22,202 nucleotides of DNA. Origin: a virus. The translations under genes were made by a program, and so were the position numbers. Where the stretch lies: IMG/VR virus record IMGVR_UViG_3300020192_000086, positions 1-22,202 of that record; one strand, written 5' to 3'. The number at the start of each line of letters is the position of its first letter. Within the stretch, counting starts at the first letter, position 1. Shown here piece after piece: positions 1 to 7,541 of the stretch. The notes under the pieces are model-generated. The model was not told where the DNA came from. It saw only the letters and a program-made list of their open reading frames with translations, and did not search any database.

Positions 1-127
1 CGCCACCACCGCCCCCGCAACCGAGAACGCTAATGCGGTAAACATCATCGGGAACTGTAAAATTCCCACTTGAAGTAAGCTCTACTTTTGTATTTAATTT
101 GCCATAAAATATTACTGATGCGCTCAT
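1..127 (-). CDS. Glycine-rich tail fibre-like protein, N-terminal fragment (cut by window edge)
   Basis: The frame opens at an ATG (125-127) that shares one base with the TAA stop of the preceding gene (TAATG) and stays open for 42 codons to the window edge. It begins MSASVIFYGKLN and contains FTVPDDVYRISVLGCGGGGG. An 'FTVP..V..i.V...GGGGG' pattern is what I know from phage fibre and tail-tip proteins, where a beta-strand leads into a polyglycine sandwich domain. The gene follows the tail hub and a small tail protein, so a distal fibre or receptor-binding role fits the place. The rest of the protein is outside the window, so its size and C-terminal domain are unknown. Seen: the open frame and glycine tract. 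Inferred: the fibre role. Confidence 0.6.
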   Translation of the reverse strand, partial: MSASVIFYGKLNTKVELTSSGNFTVPDDVYRISVLGCGGGGG

Positions 128-639
128 TATGAAACCTCTGCGTAAATATGGGTATGGAACTCACCCTGATCAAGTTGAATGCCGTCTATAACTAATCTTA
201 ATAAGTCCCCTTGATTAAAACTTTGCGCAGGAACGCTTACCCAGTCTACAGAAGAACTAATTGATCCAATTGTCGAAGTAGTAACTTCTACTGGGGTATT
301 AAGTAGCGGAGTCCAATTGACGCCATTATCTGTAGATTTTTCTAAAGATACTTCTAAAGTTCCACTGGTTGATGCTTCAAGTAGCGTGAGTTTAAAAGAA
401 ACCATAGTTGCGCTAACTGGAGCTTTAAATACAGGGATTCTTTCACCGACCAGCGCGGCATTGTATTCATTAAGATAACCACTAAATTTTACATTGAATA
501 CATCAATAGTTGAGGTCTGTTTTAAAGCCTCGATATCCGTATTAAAGCCTTCTTGATTGGCCCTTATGGTATCAAATATCTCTTTTTTTGTGGGTTTACC
601 AACTTCAATATCCGTTGGGTTTATTGCGACATATGCCAT
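127..639 (-). CDS. Small tail-tip-associated structural protein (unknown function)
   Basis: Encodes 170 residues starting MAYVAINPTDIEVGKPTKKE. The ATG at 639 has a good Shine-Dalgarno sequence (AGAGGAG, five bases upstream). The N-terminal ~45 residues look helical and polar. The rest (about 46-170) alternates in a beta-rich manner with many Ser/Thr/Val, including SLEKSTDNGVNWTPLL, and resembles a beta-sandwich attached to a short helical anchor. No catalytic motif is visible. It lies 11 bases after the tail hub gene and overlaps the following glycine-rich fibre gene by one base. It is therefore probably a tip component or fibre adaptor of the virion. I do not recognise a named family with certainty. 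Confidence 0.6.
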   Translation of the reverse strand: MAYVAINPTDIEVGKPTKKEIFDTIRANQEGFNTDIEALKQTSTIDVFNVKFSGYLNEYNAALVGERIPVFKAPVSATMVSFKLTLLEASTSGTLEVSLEKSTDNGVNWTPLLNTPVEVTTSTIGSISSSVDWVSVPAQSFNQGDLLRLVIDGIQLDQGEFHTHIYAEVS

Positions 640-650
640 TTATTCTCCTC

Positions 651-3221
651 TTATGAAATCAAATGAATGTTAGCGGTTGTTTCATCATTATTGACAATGC
701 CCTGATTATCAGTAATAAAACCGTATTTAAGTTTTTCGTCTTCAGTTGCGCTTGAAAATTGGTTAGTTGTATTTGGGGTTATAACTGAAGATGTACTAAA
801 CGTGTTTCCTAAATCAGATAGCTCTAGAGATACCTTTTCACCGTCAACTGTTTTACCGACAACTATTGCTATTTTCTTTCTGCTAGTATCTCCGCCTAAT
901 CTAAGATACAATCGCTTCATTTGAAGCTGCATCACATCCCCGATTTCTACATTCTCAAACCGAAGATCCGTATCAAGGAATATGGTAGACTGACCAATTC
1001 TGTTAAAGTAAACCTGACGCTCACTAAAGATATTAGCTTCGTTATCGTTAAACAGATATGCGTCAAATTCCTCAAGCTTCGAGGTCTCGATATACCTATT
1101 AATAAAGACAGAGCTGAAGGTTTTTACTAAGCTACCGGACTCTAAACTTGCGCGGTCTATATCTTTATGTCTATATCTAACCAGGGAATCCCTAAAGTTT
1201 TTACCGCTGGTGGTTTGAATATTCCACTTAATCAGGTCTTCGTCATTTACGATAACGGGATTATCCGGGATATCATCTTGTAGTATTTTATATTTAAGCT
1301 TTAAATCATTATCTAATGTTACACAACCAAAAATACTTTTGTTGATCTTGTCGATTATATCCTTTGCCCGAACAGAGCTTCCGCCAATACTCGTGGGTAC
1401 TGCTAATGATATAAGTTGACGACCAACTTGAGTCGCGGTGGTAAAAGATGCCTCGTTTATAATGTCGGAGCTTACTTGAATCTGGGTAAGAATGTCTCGT
1501 ACAGCTTGCGCTCCGGTTTGAATCCATAAACCGCCAGGCTCACCATTAACAGTCTTGCCTAGAACTTCAGCACTTAATATGCTTTCATCCCCAATGTAGT
1601 CTGGCAATTTACCAGTAACGCCGCTCAATATAGTGGCTTCAGCAAACGGTATTCTAAGTTCAATAGCCGTTTCAGATACCGATAGTATTTCATAATAAGT
1701 TGTATATGATATATTTGATGGACGTATCCAGTCTCTAGGAGAAAGAGTTTCTCTTAGGTCAACTGCATCTGGTGTGGTAATAGCTCTACTTCCGTTTGTA
1801 AACTGTAAATCAAATGCCAGCAATGTGGCTCTGGCTAAATCAAATTCAACATCGGATGCTAGTGTAATTGAGCACTGATTAGACGGGCTTCCTAAATTAG
1901 ATATAGTAAAATTGTCTGCGTTTATCAGGCGGCTTTCTTTATATATCCGCTGTATGGGTTGTCGGATAACCGATGAAGCTATTGTTGGTTCTGTAATTAT
2001 ATTACTTCGCAATACAACAATATTCCCAGGAGCGATATTCTTAATTTCTTTTCTCTCGCTATTAGACTGGAACTCAATAAAGTCTCCAGGGGATAAGCCG
2101 TCAGTCCCGCTTAGTTCAATCCGATTAAGCTGTAATACATTAACCACCGAGTACGTAATAGTAGAACATGCGTGACCGGCTACAAGAAATGTTCTGTTTT
2201 TGCTAACAATTGGTATTTCAGGAAGAAGGCTTGCCGGTTGTCCCGTAAATGAAAACGTGTTATCGCTATCTAAAGTTATTACGGTATCAGAAACTACCGC
2301 CTCTATATCAAATTCCTGAGTTCCAATTGTAATTGTATCGCCAGGGCTGGTCTCGGTTAGGAATAAAGTCCCAACGCCAGTTAGGGTTGGTGATGAAGCA
2401 TCTGCCGATACCGTTCCAGTTATCGCATATCCATTACCGATTTGGTCAATAGACTGTAGCTGTAGCCCGTCAACTCTACCGTATAGCTGTCGCTTGTATC
2501 TGCCCTTGATGTTATCGTTTACATTATCCGAGTCTGTATAGTTATCCAGAGGGATAGCTTGTTCCAGATCGAATAGTAAATCTTTAATTAAAAAGCTAAT
2601 GTCGTTGGGTCCGAATCGTTTGTTCGTAATTCTACCACGGTATATTATGTTTGCATCGCTAAAGCTTAAGTCTTTGTTCCAGCTATAGATGGCAGCTTCT
2701 CTGTTTTCAAAATACAGCTTATCAAACGCTTCATCAAGTCCGCCGTCTCCGTTTTCTAGTTTTAACGTGCCCGACCCGACTATAGATGTTAGGCTCTGGT
2801 CAATACCGATCTTATGCTTATACCCAGGGGTAGAAATGATTCTGCCGTCGTATTGAACTTGCGCCCCAATATCGGTTAGATCCCAGGATAAAACTGCCGG
2901 ACCTGTGGAAAAGAAAAACCTGTATGTTACAATAGCTTCTATTGTGGTTGGGTTAACTGATCCCATAAAGTAAGCATATAGAGTTCCAGACTGGGGGTTA
3001 TAATAAAACATCCCCTCGTTTAGTCCGGCAAGTTGTCCGTGATCAACCATGTTTAAGTCATTATTTTTTAGGCCAATTACGAAGTGAGGAACTACTTTAC
3101 TCCAGACCCCGCCGCCCTCATCGGACCATTCATACAATCGTCCCCTGGCACTTATATGCGCAACCGTTAGCTTCTCAGAAGCCTGTGCTGTTATAAATTC
3201 TGTTCTAGATTTAAACGACAT
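651..3221 (-). CDS. Tail hub / tail tip (Tal-like) protein
   Basis: Encodes 856 residues, probably the central hub at the distal end of the tail. The ATG at 3221 shares a base with the upstream TAA (TAATG). The N-terminal part (1-220) is beta-rich and includes a polar loop around 150-165 (GSGTLKLENGDGGLDE) of the kind seen in tail hub proteins. The middle (about 268-535) holds three divergent modules of the type 'GD-x-I ... I-x-x-(I/V) ... I-x-L', probably small beta barrels. The C-terminal third (about 560-830) has helices around ILTQIQ and AKDIIDKINK. It then has ENVEIGDVMQLQMKRLYLRLGG and ends in a VSLELSDLGN motif typical of phage tail tip proteins as I know them. No peptidase or lysozyme signature is visible. 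Position downstream of the tape measure and distal-tail genes supports the call. Confidence 0.65.
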   Translation of the reverse strand: MSFKSRTEFITAQASEKLTVAHISARGRLYEWSDEGGGVWSKVVPHFVIGLKNNDLNMVDHGQLAGLNEGMFYYNPQSGTLYAYFMGSVNPTTIEAIVTYRFFFSTGPAVLSWDLTDIGAQVQYDGRIISTPGYKHKIGIDQSLTSIVGSGTLKLENGDGGLDEAFDKLYFENREAAIYSWNKDLSFSDANIIYRGRITNKRFGPNDISFLIKDLLFDLEQAIPLDNYTDSDNVNDNIKGRYKRQLYGRVDGLQLQSIDQIGNGYAITGTVSADASSPTLTGVGTLFLTETSPGDTITIGTQEFDIEAVVSDTVITLDSDNTFSFTGQPASLLPEIPIVSKNRTFLVAGHACSTITYSVVNVLQLNRIELSGTDGLSPGDFIEFQSNSERKEIKNIAPGNIVVLRSNIITEPTIASSVIRQPIQRIYKESRLINADNFTISNLGSPSNQCSITLASDVEFDLARATLLAFDLQFTNGSRAITTPDAVDLRETLSPRDWIRPSNISYTTYYEILSVSETAIELRIPFAEATILSGVTGKLPDYIGDESILSAEVLGKTVNGEPGGLWIQTGAQAVRDILTQIQVSSDIINEASFTTATQVGRQLISLAVPTSIGGSSVRAKDIIDKINKSIFGCVTLDNDLKLKYKILQDDIPDNPVIVNDEDLIKWNIQTTSGKNFRDSLVRYRHKDIDRASLESGSLVKTFSSVFINRYIETSKLEEFDAYLFNDNEANIFSERQVYFNRIGQSTIFLDTDLRFENVEIGDVMQLQMKRLYLRLGGDTSRKKIAIVVGKTVDGEKVSLELSDLGNTFSTSSVITPNTTNQFSSATEDEKLKYGFITDNQGIVNNDETTANIHLIS

Positions 3222-6200
3222 TATAATACCTTAGTTAGCTTGACTGTGGCATAGATTTCTGAAACCCCAACATTACCCGCTGCCCCAAAGCCGTTTGATG
3301 CTCTAGTAACCGTACACCTATGTTGAGTTTCAAATGTTTTAGCAGAAGCAATTGTAAAAGTTCCATTTAATAGCGAATTGTTTTGCACGTTACTTGCGGC
3401 ATCTGCATAACTAACTGCACCAATAATAGTATCTACTGCGTCCGTAATATTTCTTAATTTGATTACATGGTTGTCTATCTTAAACGCCGGAGCACTGGCT
3501 TCAATATGATAAGTCCCTGGCTGTAATACTATTTGGTTTGCCGATAAAGAAATAAAACTAACATCACCCTCAAGAGTGTTTAATGTTCTGGTCTGCCAAG
3601 CTCCACTAGTAAATGTTCCACCCGCCGTAGATGCTGCCTTAACATCTTTTACATAAGCAATTCTTGGTGCGTAAGGTTGTGCCTCTGATCCAATTTTGTG
3701 TATAGAAAGATATGTTCCAGTATTGTTAGAAGCTACGGTGCCGGTTAGTGTATTTCTCACGTCAATCGTGTCGCCGTATTTTAGATTAACTAAATTGGTG
3801 CTAACGTGTTTAAATACGCTACTTGCATCAATTCCAGAGGCAGCAACAAGAGTCCCGTTTAAATAAACAGAAACACCGTTTGTATTCGTTACAGCTTGTT
3901 GACAATTAAAATGTACATAATAGTCTCCAGGATTTCTAACCGTATAGATACCCGTTGAACTATTAAAGCTTCCGGTTGTATCCTTTTGTACAGTAGTCCA
4001 TGATGGTACAACAGCAAGACCAGTTATTGCCCCACCATTTTTAAATGCACGAAATACTACTAAAGGATTTAATCCAACAGACGCGGGGTGAAAATACCCA
4101 AAACCTACGGTTTGCGCAGTAATAGAAAAATTACAATTTAAGTTATTTGTAAAATTAACGCTCGAAACAACCCGAATAAATTCCCCTGGGTTTAATTCAA
4201 GTGTCAATGTTGCGCCCGTTCCTGAGGAGTTTGCATCAACAAATGTACCCGCAGCCGTCATAATTTCTACGTCAGCCGCCGTCCTTGCCTGTAATGCTGG
4301 CGTAAATGCTAAGCTGGTTGTATATTGCGTGTTAAAGGTTGCGGTTACTAATATTTTAGCCCTAGCTATAAATTGGGTATATCCTAACGCTGTACTTATT
4401 TGGATTAAACCTACAGTTGGTGTCTTTAATGTTGTAGCAAACAAAACATTGGTTCCGGATCTAGATGTAAACCCAGTCACAGATGCGGTATCATTAATAA
4501 TCCCATTGGCGTAGTCGTTTGGTGCAAGAGACAGTTCGATATTGTCAATGAACAAGTCCCAGGCTAGGGCATTAGTAGTTGCTATGTGGAATATAAGCCT
4601 GATACTAGAACATGTAGTTGGAATTTGAAATGCACCGCTGGTAAATTTACCACCACTTAACGCATTTGGAAATGGGGTTATTGGGCTTCCACCATTAGTT
4701 ACGTCATACGCGTAGATCATTACATCTGAAGGCGAAGCTGCTAAGTCAAATGGATTTCCGTAAGAAAAGTTTACTGACGCATCGTAAGATAGTTTGAATT
4801 GTACAGGTTGGCCTTTTAAATAATTAGGTACTGCAAGGGTTAGGCTTATACCTTCGCCCTGTCTATTAAATGCACCTTTAGTTAACTTGAATGAACCATT
4901 GCCGTTTTGAACTTCAGATGCCGTAGTTGTTCTAGTTAATGTTACGTTAGGTGTTCCGCCAGTACCGTCTACAGGAACAGAAGCCGCAGCATCTTGGTAT
5001 GTTATCCAGTCCCCGATTGTAGAGTTTGCGGTACTGTTATTGCCGGTAATAACTCCAGTTACTCCAGAACCAGCTCCACCCTGTCCACCAATTACACGCC
5101 ATCTTGCGCTTGTTGAATCATACGTTAAATAAACGCTTGCGTTTGTAGTAAGTTCTATCGGTCCAGAAGTTCCAGTCAATATGCGATTTGCGGCAGTTGA
5201 TCCGGTTTCGTTATTAATTGTAATGGCTACGGTAGATTTATTTGCTAATATTAATTTTTGCCCACTGTACCCAGAAGTTACTTCATCTACAGAAACAAGG
5301 CCGACATTTGTTAATTGAACAACGGAAGAAGTGACTGCACCAAGAACCGCGTTTGCACCAGTAGAAGCAGCGTCTATTGTGACGCTATCGGGATTAAAGT
5401 TTTCCCATTCAGTGTTGCCGACGTTTCTTCTTATCTCTTCTCTAGCTGCGGGAGTACCTGCCGATACATCATTCAAGTTGTCAAGAGACAAAGATGCCGC
5501 ACCAGTTTGACCGTTGACTGAAGTTACTAATTCAGAGTTATCTACTTTACGCCATACGGTTCCATCAAAGATAGCCCAATCGTTTACCCCCCAGTCGGAT
5601 ATTCCGTCTAGGCTTGTTGTTCCAGCTATGCTTACAATGTAAAATTCACCTTGGGTGCCAGCCGAACTGACTAGTGCCGGGCTGTTAGTATTTGCGTTCC
5701 ATGTGCCAACAAAAACTAATGCGCCACCGACTGACTCGACTGCGGTCTCTAGTGCCTGAAGTGCGGCCTTAATATTCTGGTCATCCGGTATAGTAACTCC
5801 GGTAAACGTCCCAAGGGTTGTTGCCCCAGCAACTCCAGTAAGAGTTTCTAAGTTCGCAATGTCCGTGGTGTTAGTCCCGATGTTGGTTGTATTGGTAACG
5901 ATATCAGTTTCAGCGGATTCTACTCTAGCCTCAACCTCATCAATCGCGGCTTGCGCATCCGTTGCAGTTAATCCACTTACAACATTATCGAACGATATAT
6001 CGTCAGCATCCGTTAGGACCGTATTGTTTCCGGTGGCACTTGTTCCATCAATGGTTTTATTTTCTAATGTCTGAGTACCGGCTTCATCTAATACATTTAC
6101 CCAAGCGGTTCCGTTATAGTACCGAACTAAATCAACTGTAGTATTAAAATAAATGTTTCCGGAGGTTGGCGATCCCAGATTGGCGGCTTCGTATGTCGCA

Positions 6201-6298
6201 TCATTAGCGTACTGAAGTAGGCTCGTGGTATCAATGTTACCGATAGTTGGGGTTGTGCTCGACTGCGCCCCGTCAAAGAAATCAATTTGCTTAGCCAT
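3221..6298 (-). CDS. Long tail fibre / receptor-binding protein with C1q-like jelly rolls
   Basis: Encodes 1025 residues. The ATG (6298) has AGGAG six bases upstream and overlaps the previous TAA by one base. Visible layout: N-terminal attachment region (1-110) with YYNGTAWV; a short Asn/Thr-rich coiled-coil-like stretch (115-155); the fibre module GTWNANTNSP...DWAIFDGTVWRKVDN (about 197-265), common in phage fibres; a Gly-rich linker (403-413); a carbohydrate-binding-module-like beta sandwich (about 425-590); further beta-rich repeats; a C1q/TNF-like jelly roll (about 757-870, GIYTVRNPGDYYVHFNC); and a second jelly-roll-like end domain (888-1025, QIVLQPGTYHIEASAP). Such trimeric jelly rolls commonly end phage fibres and bind surface glycans or proteins. 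No enzymatic motif is seen. The receptor-binding role is inferred from layout and neighbours. Confidence 0.75.
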   Translation of the reverse strand: MAKQIDFFDGAQSSTTPTIGNIDTTSLLQYANDATYEAANLGSPTSGNIYFNTTVDLVRYYNGTAWVNVLDEAGTQTLENKTIDGTSATGNNTVLTDADDISFDNVVSGLTATDAQAAIDEVEARVESAETDIVTNTTNIGTNTTDIANLETLTGVAGATTLGTFTGVTIPDDQNIKAALQALETAVESVGGALVFVGTWNANTNSPALVSSAGTQGEFYIVSIAGTTSLDGISDWGVNDWAIFDGTVWRKVDNSELVTSVNGQTGAASLSLDNLNDVSAGTPAAREEIRRNVGNTEWENFNPDSVTIDAASTGANAVLGAVTSSVVQLTNVGLVSVDEVTSGYSGQKLILANKSTVAITINNETGSTAANRILTGTSGPIELTTNASVYLTYDSTSARWRVIGGQGGAGSGVTGVITGNNSTANSTIGDWITYQDAAASVPVDGTGGTPNVTLTRTTTASEVQNGNGSFKLTKGAFNRQGEGISLTLAVPNYLKGQPVQFKLSYDASVNFSYGNPFDLAASPSDVMIYAYDVTNGGSPITPFPNALSGGKFTSGAFQIPTTCSSIRLIFHIATTNALAWDLFIDNIELSLAPNDYANGIINDTASVTGFTSRSGTNVLFATTLKTPTVGLIQISTALGYTQFIARAKILVTATFNTQYTTSLAFTPALQARTAADVEIMTAAGTFVDANSSGTGATLTLELNPGEFIRVVSSVNFTNNLNCNFSITAQTVGFGYFHPASVGLNPLVVFRAFKNGGAITGLAVVPSWTTVQKDTTGSFNSSTGIYTVRNPGDYYVHFNCQQAVTNTNGVSVYLNGTLVAASGIDASSVFKHVSTNLVNLKYGDTIDVRNTLTGTVASNNTGTYLSIHKIGSEAQPYAPRIAYVKDVKAASTAGGTFTSGAWQTRTLNTLEGDVSFISLSANQIVLQPGTYHIEASAPAFKIDNHVIKLRNITDAVDTIIGAVSYADAASNVQNNSLLNGTFTIASAKTFETQHRCTVTRASNGFGAAGNVGVSEIYATVKLTKVL

Positions 6299-6771
6299 TA
6301 TCTACTCCTGTATTCATAAATTTGATATCCAGCGGGCTCTACTTGGTCGTTAATAGCTTTCCCGTTTACGTCAATCCCACCATATACTATCGAAGATGGG
6401 AAGTCCCACTCTCTGCATATGCCAAGATAATTAATTGGATCGTTTGTGTAATTAATCATGCTGAACTCGAATATGTATTCGGTATCCGTTTCACCTTCAG
6501 CTCGGTGTAAAATTAAACTATCAAAATCAAATCGAATGTAACCATGTGCATAAGTTTCAGTCTTAGCTGCGTTTATGTCTACATAGTTAATTAATGCGGT
6601 ATGCAATAGGTTTGCACCTTGGTAGACCCGGCATCTAAAGTCCCCGGTGGTTAAAGTGCCCTGAAGATATACCCACGGCCTGATGTGGACAACAGATACC
6701 GATCTTGATACCTTAATCTTCTGAGGGAATATAACGCCAGTAAATAATTGATCGACAATGAGGATACTCAA
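6298..6771 (-). CDS. Small beta-rich tail protein (unknown)
   Basis: Encodes 157 residues beginning (as fMet) MSILIVDQLFTGVIFPQK. The start is a TTG at 6771 with GAGG four bases upstream, and the TTGA overlap with the preceding stop supports it; there is no in-frame ATG nearby. The sequence is rich in Tyr, Ile and alternating hydrophobic residues (RFDFDSLILHRAEGETD, EYIFEFSMINYT), compatible with a compact beta sandwich. No signal peptide, membrane segment or catalytic motif. It sits between the distal-tail-like protein and the long fibre, so it may help attach the fibre to the baseplate. I do not recognise the family. Confidence 0.6.
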   Translation of the reverse strand: MSILIVDQLFTGVIFPQKIKVSRSVSVVHIRPWVYLQGTLTTGDFRCRVYQGANLLHTALINYVDINAAKTETYAHGYIRFDFDSLILHRAEGETDTEYIFEFSMINYTNDPINYLGICREWDFPSSIVYGGIDVNGKAINDQVEPAGYQIYEYRSR

Positions 6772-7541
6772 GTTGCCTCTTTAATTCTAACTGTAGCGTT
6801 CCACGTTCTTCCACCACTAGCGGTCCATACTGGAACTCGATTAAAGTATCCATATACAGTAAGCTTAGTGTCCCCACCGATCATAGCTTCGCCGTCTTTA
6901 TCTACGATCATCCATATTGGCTCATGTCTGCCGTGGCGGATAAACAACGTATCTAGTATTTCCTGTTCCGTCTTAGTACAGTATTCTAGGCTTCCACTCA
7001 ATGTCTTTTGTAGCGGTCTTTCATTAATAAACTTTTGACCGTATTCGCTTTCGCTGGTGTCTGAGGTATCAGCGTATTCGTAATTGAAGGATGCAATAGA
7101 TAAACTGTTTTGTTCGATGTTGGTTAACTCGCCGATAAAGATGTTACCTACTTCGACATAGGACCCTTGTCCAGTAAACGTCATCTGAACAAACCGATGG
7201 CTTACCTGATTAATGTAGCTGTATCCCATATTTTGGGAAGGGTCCATTGTTAGGTTGTTAATTGGTGAACTTGAAAAATCGGTGGTGACCGAGGTCTTAT
7301 AACTAACCGCAGTCATACCAAAGGTCTCAGTCTTGTCACCCATTACAGTAACCGCGTCTATATCTCGAACTTGTATTAGGTCTATTTGAACAACAACCGT
7401 ATTACCAGTTGACCTAAACTTAACACTAGGAGAATCGTTATTAAGATTGACAAGAGGAAACTGAGCATTAGCTACACCCGTGGTAAGAGTTTTTGTTCCA
7501 GCCTTAAATAAGTTATCTGATAAAAAGTTAATTCCAGACAT
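6768..7541 (-). CDS. Distal tail (Dit-like) protein
   Basis: Encodes 257 residues. The ATG (7541) shares one base with the TAA of the tape measure gene. The N-terminal half (about 10-135) resembles a discoidin-like sandwich (NLFKAGTKTLTTG..., IDLIQVRDIDAVTVMGD). The C-terminal half (about 145-257) contains GSLEYCTKTEQEILDTLF, EPIWMIVD and a terminal beta pair ending RTWNATVRIKEAT. This two-part arrangement directly after the tape measure protein matches distal tail proteins that cap the tail tube and form the baseplate platform in siphophages. The assignment rests mainly on gene order and overall architecture, so an alternative name such as minor tail protein is possible. Confidence 0.6.
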   Translation of the reverse strand: MSGINFLSDNLFKAGTKTLTTGVANAQFPLVNLNNDSPSVKFRSTGNTVVVQIDLIQVRDIDAVTVMGDKTETFGMTAVSYKTSVTTDFSSSPINNLTMDPSQNMGYSYINQVSHRFVQMTFTGQGSYVEVGNIFIGELTNIEQNSLSIASFNYEYADTSDTSESEYGQKFINERPLQKTLSGSLEYCTKTEQEILDTLFIRHGRHEPIWMIVDKDGEAMIGGDTKLTVYGYFNRVPVWTASGGRTWNATVRIKEAT

